Source: Prolixibacteraceae bacterium (lineage in GTDB: Bacteria > Bacteroidota > Bacteroidia > Bacteroidales > Prolixibacteraceae). Taken from it: a DNA stretch of 64,000 nucleotides. This document shows positions 18,601-25,890 of the stretch, piece after piece. The notes beneath the pieces were generated by a model that was not told where the DNA came from, searched no databases, and was given only the letters and a program-made list of their open reading frames with translations. The position numbers and the translations under genes were made by a program. The stretch covers positions 1 to 64,000 of the forward strand of contig JAOARB010000028.1 of NCBI GenBank assembly GCA_025210775.1, written 5' to 3'. The first letter of the stretch is position 1. Every line of letters begins with the position of its first letter.

Positions 18601-19763
18601 GAACGAGAGGCATCACCAACGGTCAATTCCAAGGGATGATATGGTGTGGCATTCATCTCGTTGATGGTTGCCATTACTGTGTAGCCTTGCTCGTTATGAT
18701 CGGTGAAATAAGACTTACCGAAGTTTCCTAAATAAGCATAACCGCTGCTCATGTAGATATTGTCCGGATTGATGTCTCTATGGTAAATGTTTTCTTTGTG
18801 AGCCTCTTTTAAGGCTGCCATTACATTGCGAAGAATGCCAATTTTCTCTTGAAAAGTGAAGGTTTTGGAGCGAGCTTCAGCACGTAAAGAGTTTTCATCC
18901 AAGAAGTCTGAAATCTCATATAACAGATGATTTTCTTCGTCTATTTTAAACTCTACATTCAGGATAAAAGGTTTTGCCTTTATCTTATGCAATGCCTTGT
19001 ATTGGTTTTTGATAGATTCTTCACGTTTACGAAGCTCTTCGGCTGATAATCCCGAAACTTGTAAGGAGAATTCTTTTACTCTTTTGCGGATAGAAGAGGT
19101 TACACCTTTGGGCTTTACCAAATACTCGGTAAAGTTTGGCTCTTGTTGTAATACTTCAATAATCTCATAGCCTTCAACCTCACGTTTATCGTCAGGAGCT
19201 TTTTTACTTTGGTTCCCGATTAAAAACTCAATAATGTCGTTTTGAATATCGGCAATGTCGTTTTCTAATTTCCCAACGCCATAAGGATCGGTAATGTATC
19301 CAATCAGTTTTTCATCGAGCTGAAAAGTAAGTTTGCCTGCTTCTTGCCAAAGTGAAGGTGTATAGGTGTTTGGGAATGAAAGCGTAACCATGTTTTGAAT
19401 CCATGCCTTTCCCCAGTCGTATTCATGCTCTTTAAGTTTAGAGGCGAGTATGGCAGTTTTTTGACGACCGGTTCTTAATGGATTGTTACGTTGCTTATCG
19501 TTTACATACCAGTAATTATCGTCTCCTTCAATACGTCCTTTCCAATCTTTATTTTCAATGTTATAAATGGCATGAGGTGCAACTACAATAAGGTCATATT
19601 CCCAATATTGTGTGCGGTTGTTACGTGGGTTGGTAGAAGCAATTTCTACATTAGGAACCAAGTAATAACTATCCGGAAGGTTTACTTCTAAATAATCTAG
19701 CAAACGCTTTTCTCCGGCATTCACAACCGATTCAAAATAGGGTGGTTTAATTATTTTTGCCAT
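15612..19763 (-). CDS. mad6: MAD6-like NERD / tandem kinase / P-loop protein
   Basis: A 1383-residue multidomain protein. Residues 1-130 match a NERD nuclease-related domain (YDLIVVAPHAIYNIENKDWKG). Residues about 215-465 form a first kinase-like domain with HRDINPDN at 328-335 but GNFGK where DFG is expected and no glycine loop, so it is probably a pseudokinase. Residues 500-750 form a second kinase with glycine loop GQGGYSKVF (510-518), lysine K532, HRDIKPQN (622-629), and DFN in place of DFG. Residue 831 onward is a P-loop NTPase with GNAGDGKT (835-842), and further on a cysteine cluster CEGCSLANQC. The architecture fits the protein kinase of MADS. Its start overlaps the end of the specificity-subunit gene by 13 bp. 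Kinase targets are unknown; the operon also encodes a PP2C phosphatase. Confidence 0.8.
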   Translation of the reverse strand: MAKIIKPPYFESVVNAGEKRLLDYLEVNLPDSYYLVPNVEIASTNPRNNRTQYWEYDLIVVAPHAIYNIENKDWKGRIEGDDNYWYVNDKQRNNPLRTGRQKTAILASKLKEHEYDWGKAWIQNMVTLSFPNTYTPSLWQEAGKLTFQLDEKLIGYITDPYGVGKLENDIADIQNDIIEFLIGNQSKKAPDDKREVEGYEIIEVLQQEPNFTEYLVKPKGVTSSIRKRVKEFSLQVSGLSAEELRKREESIKNQYKALHKIKAKPFILNVEFKIDEENHLLYEISDFLDENSLRAEARSKTFTFQEKIGILRNVMAALKEAHKENIYHRDINPDNIYMSSGYAYLGNFGKSYFTDHNEQGYTVMATINEMNATPYHPLELTVGDASRSSDIYSLGVLIYWLFTSEEPFKTPYELDKLGGQIPEEKLPSHINKALPKWLDELCLKTVLTDELKRIDSIEELENFINDSIKESQTEPQPAKTTTAKVPQQTEAHDLKEGDRVGEYVIHEILGQGGYSKVFKVKHSIQGKYYTMKLFHESVNVQSVSDEYNALINLNQNNIVKFVWNGIAPTGQFFTLMEYLDGENLSMYTRTDARLPIYRVYQAAKDILGALVSMQNMPKPVLHRDIKPQNIIWDNQERFVLIDFNVASFAEDNKDFVGTNPYLAPDLITDNYKVNWDKSADTFALGITLYELICKQYPWAPGKLPLMSKEPIAPKTIEERLSDTFESFLLKAISPNGAGRFKNAQEMLDALLAIGEEGILESKKEKTEPAVEIEKQDDFVKYINSLYSQSKHGNSGTRANFDTNVYDELTYTPTKLDNHLIPAILDGQFKLLIITGNAGDGKTAFIRKIEEDKIISQLERFGHKNGARFKINGVSFESNYDGSQDEDERANNEVLESFFQPFEDISNYNQANEGRIIAINEGRLVEFLKTTEKHKALHDHIENYFYNEGHHELPEGLMIINLNLRSVAAQTDSEPSLFRQQVKALTQKKLWSKCEGCSLANQCFIKYNVDSFNDTATGEEVITRMEWLLRTASLKRELHITMRDLRSFIAYTLTRDYDCKDIEGLYQQNQSSPEHYWQHYYFNITNPSVEDSGNQDRLIKLLRETDIGEVSIPDLDRDLFFGKHQSKHYLEFAEREINLLDVFNSIERIKPTYEQDDNEVARIKTIQKNFVRHQYFEGKAELLSIQNGYVKDNGEEETLKLPSYLLRLPYHSVFKFVKVLEEGDTDNHTKASISRAISLNEGCDNPGIDQNYLVLSSTEIRDPFSKSFRLFDLNDFELFVNRTDHLVKYLEYEPDSLTFRHKGKNTKHIKLTISLDLYEMLYFIQQGFSPSLNDLRGKFVELIIFKNLLENLNYKEVVVTKDNMEFFRISKDEQSRLEIQPMEI

Positions 19764-21112
19764 GATTCAATTTCTTTTTCTACTAAGTCGATTGCTTGGT
19801 TTTCCTTTTTTGTAGCTTCATCCATCTTTACCAAGTAAGATTCAATCAACTCGTTTATTTTATCTTGGGATCCTTGATCGAGTATTGGTAGATTGATGTT
19901 CCCAATTAAATCTTCATTTAAAGTGATTATAACAGAGCCAAATGAAGAAGCCTCCATAGATTTCATTCCATATTTTGTTTTCAAGAAACAGAATACATAG
20001 TTGGGTGATATTTTATCAGGATTAATTACTAATCTTAGGGCGTGCTCAGAAATGGCTGTCCCTGCAAGATCTTCACCTACTAAAACCGTATTGCCAACAG
20101 TTCCAGAGCGAGAGATAAGAATATCCTTTTTGCTAACCATCATTGAATCTAATCCCGGATTATTCTTGCTCACATACTTACAACCTCTCTTGGGATTAAA
20201 GAGCATCATGTCTGATGAAGAAAGGAAAGCCACTCCCTTTTCAACATAATTTCGTTTTCCTCTTCCGCCTACGAATATGCTTTTAGCATTATCATAAACC
20301 TTTTCATAATTGATTGATTCTATTTCCTCGGATTCTAAATCATTCCACAATAATTGGAATTGACTGTCTAATCTCTTATGGTATGAATTCAATGATTTTG
20401 AACTAATCTTTCCAGTTTGAAAACCAAGGTGAACTTTGCTTTCTCCGATAAAAGATTCAAAATACTCCACCGCCTCACTCAACAACTTATTAGCCTCTAC
20501 ACGAAGATTAGAAGCCTCTAGAATAAGATTGTGTATTTCTTGTTGTTTGGAATCAGGGAGAATGGGAATGGACAAATCTTCAATGTGGTGGGGTTCAATA
20601 TGTTGAACAACACCCCCATATCCTGATTGAGTTAATAATCCGTAACCATATTTAGAGGATAAATATCCATACATATAGCCCCCTAGAATCTCTTTTTCGC
20701 AAGGTATAATTCTGATAAGGTCATCTGTGCCTAATACACCTTCAAAATCCTCGTTAGTATAGACAGTATTTCCTAATGTTCCTGATCTTGAAACTAAAAT
20801 CCATCCTTTTTTTAGAAGTAAATTGGCAGTATCTGTATACTTCTTTGAAACAAATTTCCCGCTTTCAATATTACTCTTCATCATATCAGAAGCAGTCATG
20901 AAATGGAAGCCTGTCTCTGGATTATCTACATATGTTCGCTTAAATATATTACCCTTAAAAACATCTTCAGTCACCCTTTTCAAGGAAGTTACTTCATAAG
21001 GTGATTTTTTCAGTTTCAACTTAGTCAAAGGTCCATCACTTAAATGGTAAGAGGCATCTAAGCGCAGATCTGATTCACCAAACCATTTATGTTTTACACT
21101 TAGTGCTTTCAT
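19751..21112 (-). CDS. mad5: Type I restriction specificity subunit (MAD5-like)
   Basis: A 453-residue HsdS-type protein with two target-recognition halves. Each half carries the characteristic turn (SRSGTLGNTVYTNEDF near residue 115 and SRSGTVGNTVLVGEDL near 340), and conserved helices follow each half (KQQEIHNLILEASNLR and QDKINELIESYL). The two halves should each read part of a bipartite DNA site. It overlaps the methyltransferase gene by 4 bp (ATGA type), so it gives the methyltransferase its sequence specificity. No HsdR endonuclease is encoded nearby, consistent with MADS, in which other proteins carry out the defence step. The recognised DNA sequence cannot be read from the protein. 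Confidence 0.85.
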   Translation of the reverse strand: MKALSVKHKWFGESDLRLDASYHLSDGPLTKLKLKKSPYEVTSLKRVTEDVFKGNIFKRTYVDNPETGFHFMTASDMMKSNIESGKFVSKKYTDTANLLLKKGWILVSRSGTLGNTVYTNEDFEGVLGTDDLIRIIPCEKEILGGYMYGYLSSKYGYGLLTQSGYGGVVQHIEPHHIEDLSIPILPDSKQQEIHNLILEASNLRVEANKLLSEAVEYFESFIGESKVHLGFQTGKISSKSLNSYHKRLDSQFQLLWNDLESEEIESINYEKVYDNAKSIFVGGRGKRNYVEKGVAFLSSSDMMLFNPKRGCKYVSKNNPGLDSMMVSKKDILISRSGTVGNTVLVGEDLAGTAISEHALRLVINPDKISPNYVFCFLKTKYGMKSMEASSFGSVIITLNEDLIGNINLPILDQGSQDKINELIESYLVKMDEATKKENQAIDLVEKEIESWQK

Positions 21113-23133
21113 ATTTTTTCCCCATTTAAAAATTTAAAGTAAGCCTCTGTAATCTTAGGTAAGTCATCATCCAACTGCTTTAACTTTTCACGTCTTGTTT
21201 TTACTTCTGATGTTCCATCTTTTTTATTAACCAGATATTGAGTTTCGGTATCAAATAATAACTCTGCACCATCTTCATCACGCAAGTAAATAGGGTTTCC
21301 TCTTCGGTCTTTCCCTAGCTTTTCGGCAATTGCCATAAACACATCGTAATCTTCGGCACTGTCCTGGGCTAATTGGCGTTCTACCTCCGTTTTCTTTTGT
21401 AAAAACAAGAGAGAGGCTTGTACGCCCACTTGTGGTAAAAAAGCTTCTACTGCTAAATCCACCGAAGCCAATATTTTGTATTTATCTAAAATCCATTCAC
21501 GTACCGGTAAAGTATTTGGGTTCCCCAAAATACCGTCAGGCAATACAATTGCCATTTTACCGCCCGGCTTTAAGAAGTTGTAGCAAGCTTCAATAAACAA
21601 TACTTCCGGAGCATGACTGTATGCAGATAAATGGTATTGGCTTGCAATTTCTTGTTCAACCTTTACCTTAGCTCCAAATGGAGGGTTGGTAAATACCATG
21701 TCAAACTTTTCACGAGCATCGCTGCCATAGGCATTGTCTAAGTCTTTCATTTCACTTAAACTTCGGTTTATGGAAGCGTTAATTTTTTCAATTTCTTCGG
21801 GGTGTTCCCAGTTAGGGTAAGCCAATGAGTTTACATGAAAGATGTTGGCATGTCCGTCTCCTGCCATCACCATGTTCATACGAGCTGCCTTTTTCAAGTC
21901 AGGATCAAAATCAAAACCAAAAATGCTACGCTCTGCATATTGTCTAATGCGTTCGTTTACTTCAATAGAGTTAAACTTTTCTGCTAATAGTGGTCCTTCT
22001 AAATCAGGAAACATGTCGGTAGCAATTTGCTTACGCACATGATCTAATGCCATTACCAAGAAACCTCCCGAACCACAACAAGGATCCAAAATCCTATCTA
22101 TTTCGGTAGGGTTCAGCATTTCTACCATTGCTTTCACAATGTTTCTTGGGGTAAAGAATTGTCCGGCTTCTTGCTTTAGGGTATTACTTACAATCGTTTC
22201 GTAAGCCATTCCTTTTACATCCACCGAGGCATCCAAGAAGGAGTATTTTGCCAGTTCACCTGCAATAAAGGCAAGCCCTTTATCGGTTAGTCCAATAGCC
22301 TCATTACCATCAAATACTTCTGAAAAAACAGAATCCGATTTTAGCTCTTCAAACAAACCTTTAATTCGGTCTGCAACAGCTTTTCGTCCGTCCTCGGAGT
22401 TTTGCTCTTTTACACCTACCCAAAACTTTCTTCGGTAGCTTTCACCATTTTCAGCACAGATAAATCTTCTTTTCTCATCGTAAAGCTTACAGAAAATAAG
22501 GTTGAGTAATTGCCAAAAGGCATCTTTCTTTCGTCCTTCATTTCCGTAGATATAGTCATGCGAACGCTTAAATACTTTGATTAATGAATCGTTTGCAGGC
22601 TTTCTACTGCTAGAGCGGTCTGCACGATCAAGGTCGTCCAATGTTTCACCTTCCCCAGGGAAATCCGACAAGTCCACAAATTCATAATCGTAACCCAGTG
22701 CATCGTCTTCTTTTTGCAAGAAATGGTAGCTAGAGCCATTTGCCCACAAACCGAACTCACAGCTTTCCACAGCACCCATAGCGTTTTCAAGTGTTGCAGC
22801 CAAACCTTTCTTTTTATCGGTTTCCTTCACCTTATCGTCCTGAACAATGCAGATACGAATAACATGTTCTTGCTCATGTGGTTTCCCTTTTTCAAAAACC
22901 ACCAATTCCACTTTCTGCTTCTTGGACTTTCCGGTATCAGGATCGGTGTATTCAATTTTGAAATCACGCTCCATGTCGTCTAAGTCAAAACCATACTCTT
23001 CGTTAAGCATGATGATTACCGACTGGAGGTTAGATTCCTGAGCTTTTACTTTTTTAACCTCACCAGTTAGAACACAAATCAGTTGATTGTCTTCTAATAC
23101 TATATCTTCTTGTTCAATTACTTCTGTGGACAT
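21109..23133 (-). CDS. mad2: N6-adenine DNA methyltransferase, HsdM-like (MAD2-like)
   Basis: A 674-residue modification enzyme of type I HsdM kind. The AdoMet-binding motif I reads DPCCGSGGFL at about 350-359 and the catalytic motif IV TNPPFGAK at about 482-489, both standard for N6-adenine methylation. The preceding GQFFTPRNIVKAMVE is also typical of HsdM. The N-terminal 200 residues are an extension containing a region like the type I R-protein N-terminal domain (IRICIVQDDK). It is co-transcribed with the specificity subunit (4 bp overlap) and begins one base after the HTH gene. It should mark host DNA as self. In MADS this is MAD2. Confidence 0.88.
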   Translation of the reverse strand: MSTEVIEQEDIVLEDNQLICVLTGEVKKVKAQESNLQSVIIMLNEEYGFDLDDMERDFKIEYTDPDTGKSKKQKVELVVFEKGKPHEQEHVIRICIVQDDKVKETDKKKGLAATLENAMGAVESCEFGLWANGSSYHFLQKEDDALGYDYEFVDLSDFPGEGETLDDLDRADRSSSRKPANDSLIKVFKRSHDYIYGNEGRKKDAFWQLLNLIFCKLYDEKRRFICAENGESYRRKFWVGVKEQNSEDGRKAVADRIKGLFEELKSDSVFSEVFDGNEAIGLTDKGLAFIAGELAKYSFLDASVDVKGMAYETIVSNTLKQEAGQFFTPRNIVKAMVEMLNPTEIDRILDPCCGSGGFLVMALDHVRKQIATDMFPDLEGPLLAEKFNSIEVNERIRQYAERSIFGFDFDPDLKKAARMNMVMAGDGHANIFHVNSLAYPNWEHPEEIEKINASINRSLSEMKDLDNAYGSDAREKFDMVFTNPPFGAKVKVEQEIASQYHLSAYSHAPEVLFIEACYNFLKPGGKMAIVLPDGILGNPNTLPVREWILDKYKILASVDLAVEAFLPQVGVQASLLFLQKKTEVERQLAQDSAEDYDVFMAIAEKLGKDRRGNPIYLRDEDGAELLFDTETQYLVNKKDGTSEVKTRREKLKQLDDDLPKITEAYFKFLNGEKI

Positions 23134-23134
23134 A

Positions 23135-23857
23135 TTACGCTATTGATTTTATGAACTCATTAATCTCATTTCTTTTATCTCTTCGAGCAGCATATCGAAG
23201 CAGTTTGCTTTGATTTACACTGTACTTTTTAAAAGCCTGCTCATACAATGTTTTTATATCGAAACCGATAGGCTGCAAGTAACTTTCGTACTTCAACCAT
23301 ACATTCACTAACAAACCCTCGATGGTAGGTGTAGTGTATTCGCCTGATTTGTAAAGTGGTGTTTCCGATACTAAGGGAGTAATAATAACGGCTACGTCAT
23401 GAGCCATTACATACCTGCTAATAACCTCTTTGTCAGGTTGAAGGAAGGTCTGTTTACTGAAATCCAACATGTTTTCAAACAATGGTTCCAGTTCTTCCTT
23501 ATTGGTTGAAAGGAACATCCAGTACCTATCTACACTAGTTTCGCCAATATCATTGAGCATTTGGGTGTCCCACATACTCAAATCAGCTTTGCAAAGGGGC
23601 TTTATGCGATTGTAAAGTCGTTTTGTTTTAAGACTGAAATCAGGAGTGTATTCCGGCTTAAACACAAAGGAGTATAAGCCTCTACCTGTTTGGTAGATTA
23701 GCTTTTCTTTTTTGAGCTGATTAAGCCTCCAAGAAATGGTACTTGGTGATAATTCAGGGAAGGCATTGACCAACACCTCGGTAATTTCCTTTGTGGTAAT
23801 AACCGATTGATTAGCAAAATGCTCCTTTAGTTTCGATGCGAGTTCTGAATTTTTCAT
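23135..23857 (-). CDS. mad1: HTH protein heading the operon (MAD1-like, DUF6577 type)
   Basis: A 240-residue protein. Residues 1-65 form a winged helix-turn-helix (ITTKEITEVLVNAF, then SPSTISWRLNQLKKE and the wing YQTGRGLYSF). The rest resembles AbiEi/DUF6577 proteins, with a nucleotidyl-antitoxin-like fold and DRYWMFLSTNKEE. No membrane segment. As first gene of the operon, one base before the methyltransferase gene, it may regulate the operon from the divergent promoter region. I link it to MAD1 because MAD1 is described as an HTH protein in the same position; the DUF6577 resemblance leaves room for another identity, for example an antitoxin-like regulator. Confidence 0.6.
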   Translation of the reverse strand: MKNSELASKLKEHFANQSVITTKEITEVLVNAFPELSPSTISWRLNQLKKEKLIYQTGRGLYSFVFKPEYTPDFSLKTKRLYNRIKPLCKADLSMWDTQMLNDIGETSVDRYWMFLSTNKEELEPLFENMLDFSKQTFLQPDKEVISRYVMAHDVAVIITPLVSETPLYKSGEYTTPTIEGLLVNVWLKYESYLQPIGFDIKTLYEQAFKKYSVNQSKLLRYAARRDKRNEINEFIKSIA

Positions 23858-23872
23858 TCCTTATCAAAAGTT

Positions 23873-23902
23873 CAAAGATAAATATAATATTGAAATTACA
23901 AA
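23873..23902 (-). promoter_or_regulatory. Promoter of the MADS-like operon
   Basis: On the minus strand TTTG (23899-23902) and TATCTTTG (23873-23880) are separated by 18 bp, matching the Bacteroidota pattern TTTG ... TAnnTTTG. Transcription would start about 10 bp before the ATG at 23857, leaving a very short leader. Confidence 0.65.
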
Positions 23903-23904
23903 AC

Positions 23905-23928
23905 TTTGGCAAGTAATTATTATATTTG
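23905..23928 (+). promoter_or_regulatory. Probable promoter of the divergent accessory operon
   Basis: The plus strand has a perfect TATATTTG at 23921-23928. The nearest TTTG upstream (23905-23908) is only 12 bp away, shorter than usual, so the -33 element is uncertain. The ATG at 23973 would follow a leader of about 35 bases. Confidence 0.45.
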
Positions 23929-23972
23929 CCGTAAGTTTGGATAAAGACAAATCTAATAAATATCGAATTGAA

Positions 23973-24155
23973 ATGAGCATAAACCCCACATACGACATTA
24001 ACGGTTTCCTTACTCAATTAGAGTATAAAAACTGGAAGATTCCTGTAAAATCATATTACTCTGTAACAATGGGAGGTAGCTCTGACAATTACGGTAAAAG
24101 ACTAGAGCTCAATAGGCTTGAAAACAAAACAGAAGAAGAAGTTAATGAGTTGTAA
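23973..24155 (+). CDS. Small protein of the divergent accessory operon
   Basis: A 60-residue protein if read from ATG 23973 (MSINPTYDING), or 72 from a TTG at 23937; the ATG fits better with the predicted transcription start. It reads YKNWKIPVKSYYSVTMGG, which recalls the N-terminal part of phosphoribosyltransferase-like domains that begin with a substrate loop, so it may once have been the front of the next gene or form a complex with it. It overlaps the next start by 11 bp. No family recognised. Confidence 0.5.
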   Translation: MSINPTYDINGFLTQLEYKNWKIPVKSYYSVTMGGSSDNYGKRLELNRLENKTEEEVNEL

Positions 24156-24597
24156 AGATGGTTTTTTGGCTTCAGTTGTGGCTATTAATTCTATTGAAAC
24201 GGATTATGTTCAGGTTTTTTACCCTGACAATGAATTTAGGAAAGAGAAACTTGAGAATTTTGCAAATGCCCTTCAAATTAACAATGACCTAGTATATTCT
24301 TTAAGATTTCAAAAGAATGAAAATAGAAGTATTACCGAATTTGAAGAAAATGACTTGCAAGGACAATTCAATTTATTCAGCTTCGATTCATCTGAAATTA
24401 AGCCAATCAAGAAATTGATATTAATAGATGACACAATTAATAAAGGAAGAACAATTAGAGCTTTTCTTGCTCATTTAGAAGACAAGAAATTGATAGATGA
24501 TAATACGGTGATTAAGGCATACTGTATCTATAATCTTGCAGGCAGCTCCCAAAACGGGAAAGATATAATGGCTTGGTATAGAAATCAACAACAATAA
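24145..24597 (+). CDS. Phosphoribosyltransferase-like protein
   Basis: A 150-residue protein. The diagnostic motif is IKKLILIDDTINKGRTI at about residues 91-107: two acidic residues after a hydrophobic strand followed by a Thr/Gly/Arg/Thr loop, the PRPP-binding signature of type I phosphoribosyltransferases and ComF-like proteins. I chose ATG 24145 (MSCKDGFL), which overlaps the previous stop; an upstream ATG at 24118 gives a lysine-rich extension that reads through the upstream gene. PRTase-like domains occur as enzymes of nucleotide salvage and as uncharacterised parts of bacterial conflict systems. Beside a defence operon the second is attractive but unproven. Confidence 0.65.
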   Translation: MSCKDGFLASVVAINSIETDYVQVFYPDNEFRKEKLENFANALQINNDLVYSLRFQKNENRSITEFEENDLQGQFNLFSFDSSEIKPIKKLILIDDTINKGRTIRAFLAHLEDKKLIDDNTVIKAYCIYNLAGSSQNGKDIMAWYRNQQQ

Positions 24598-24600
24598 AAA

Positions 24601-25341
24601 ATGATTCAGTCAACTTTCATAAACTACGCTGCTGATACATTGGCGGAAACAAACGAGGGATTAACCGGAAGTAAAATAGCCGAATATTCAAGTGCTTATG
24701 CTGTGGATTATGGGATAGAAATTCCTTACCCCGAATATCCTTTTCCGGGAGAATTACCTAACAAAAGAACAGCTCTTAGAGAAAACCTGAAATGCTTTGA
24801 GCCTCAACAACAATTTCAGATTATTAGAGATTTATGTGAGTTGCCTCAATTTGAGAATAACAAAGGGGTTAAGGATTTAAAAATAAAATTGATTTCTCGG
24901 TATGGAGCTTTAGGAAATGTTGACTCCAAAGAAGAGATTAATGAATCGCTTGTTGAAGAAACTCAACATTGGTTAGCTGAATATCCGGATGCCCTTAAAA
25001 TCTACAATGAATGTATTGAGAAATATGCGAACGGAATACACAAAAGAAATCTATTAGACGATCTCAGATTATCATTAGAAACCCTATTAAAGCAGCTATT
25101 AGAAAATGATAAGTCCCTTGAAAATCAAATACCATTCTTAGGGAAATTTATTCAGGAACGAGCAGCTTCAAAAGAGCTGAATAATATGTTTTTGAAGCTA
25201 ATAGATTACTTCTCAAAATACCAAAACACCTACGTAAAACACAACGACAATGTGAATGATAACGAAATTGAAATCATTATCGAGATGGCAAGTTCGTTTA
25301 TGAAGTTTCTTGTAAGAATAAAGCGTGCATTCAAGCGATAA
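24601..25341 (+). CDS. Helical protein, HEPN-like C-terminal half, end rewritten by IS30
   Basis: A 246-residue soluble protein starting 3 bp after the PRTase-like gene. The N-terminal 60 residues contain GSKIAEYSSAYAVDYG; the C-terminal 130 residues are helical and read RNLLDDLRLSLETLLKQLL, then KYQNTYVKHND and EIIIEMASSFMKFLVRI. This arrangement resembles HEPN-type helical domains found in abortive-infection proteins, but the RNase motif Rx4-6H is not clear. The last residues (RAFKR and the stop) come from the end of an inserted IS30 element, so a few native C-terminal residues have been replaced. Third gene of the accessory operon; function unknown. Confidence 0.6.
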   Translation: MIQSTFINYAADTLAETNEGLTGSKIAEYSSAYAVDYGIEIPYPEYPFPGELPNKRTALRENLKCFEPQQQFQIIRDLCELPQFENNKGVKDLKIKLISRYGALGNVDSKEEINESLVEETQHWLAEYPDALKIYNECIEKYANGIHKRNLLDDLRLSLETLLKQLLENDKSLENQIPFLGKFIQERAASKELNNMFLKLIDYFSKYQNTYVKHNDNVNDNEIEIIIEMASSFMKFLVRIKRAFKR

Positions 25342-25747
25342 ATGCAACTTTTCTATCCATTTTCATAGAATAATAGACCTCGATAGGTTTTAGGTATTGG
25401 TATCTTTTACGAGGTCTATTATTCAGTTCATTTAGTATCCTTTCCAGGTCCTTTTGATTTAAGTGTTCAAAAGAACTTCCTTTAGGGATATATTGTCTAA
25501 TCAATCCTTTTAGATTTTCATTTGCACCTCTTTCCCAAGAGTGATATGGGTGAGCAAAATAGGAGTCTATTCCCAACGATTTCGCAATATATTTATGTTC
25601 ATAAAACTCTATTCCATTATCAGATGTAATCTTGTAAATCAAACCTTTAAATGGTGTTAGAACCTCGATTGTTTTTTCAGCTAATGCTTTCGCATTTTTC
25701 CCTTTAAGCAGACGTATCCAACATAGACCAGTACTTCTATCTTGCAT
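25331..25747 (-). pseudogene. IS30-family transposase, N-terminally truncated
   Basis: A 138-residue remnant holding the second half of the DDE domain: ITSDNGIEFYEHK contains the second catalytic Asp, and HSWERGANENLKGLIRQY the catalytic Glu region. The C-terminus RKRYQYLKPIEVYY is complete. Full IS30 transposases are about 320-380 residues, so the N-terminal DNA-binding domain and probably the first Asp are missing. The outer element end GCATTCAAGCGATAAATGCAAC lies at 25327-25348. Its left part is joined to a second, same-orientation element end, which points to nested insertion and deletion. A shorter, mutated twin is at 5680-5833 on the other side of the island. Confidence 0.85.
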
Positions 25748-25790
25748 TCAAACCATAAATGCAACGCTATATTAGAACAAAGAGGTTATC
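25744..25790. repeat. Solo IS-end-like sequence
   Basis: GCATTCAAACCATAAATGCAAC followed by GCTATATTAGAACAAAGAGG. It has the same 22-bp end motif, in the same orientation, as the IS30 remnant end at 25327, and the same inner sequence as the solo end at 27273-27315. The transposase gene belonging to this end is gone. Confidence 0.65.
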
Positions 25791-25812
25791 TAATGAGGTA
25801 AAATAAGGGATA

Positions 25813-25836
25813 CAAAAAAGGAGGATTGCTCCTCCT
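25813..25836 (-). terminator. Rho-independent terminator of the Fic gene
   Basis: Perfect 7-bp stem AGGAGGA / TCCTCCT with loop TTGC; on the minus strand it is followed by a T run (complement of the A run at 25814-25819). It lies 55 bp after the stop of the Fic gene. Confidence 0.85.
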
Positions 25837-25890
25837 AAATATTATTCTATTTTACAAATTAAGACCTATTAAAGACTCAGAAAAGAGGAA

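Noticed and set aside
19751..23133. Classical type I restriction-modification system
   Set aside because: HsdM- and HsdS-like genes are present, but no HsdR translocase-endonuclease with DEAD-box motifs is encoded; the neighbouring genes are tightly linked and different.
7936..23857. BREX, Pgl, DISARM or Dnd/Dpt system
   Set aside because: A methyltransferase, kinase and large ATPase are present, but no PglZ, BrxC, BrxL, DrmA/B, DndA-E or DptF/G homologue was recognised. The HsdS subunit and NERD-kinase fit MADS better. DptH resemblance is limited to the ATPase domain.
24118..24144. Upstream start for the PRTase-like gene
   Set aside because: It adds a lysine-rich stretch that lies within the upstream gene; ATG 24145 overlaps that gene's stop in the usual way.
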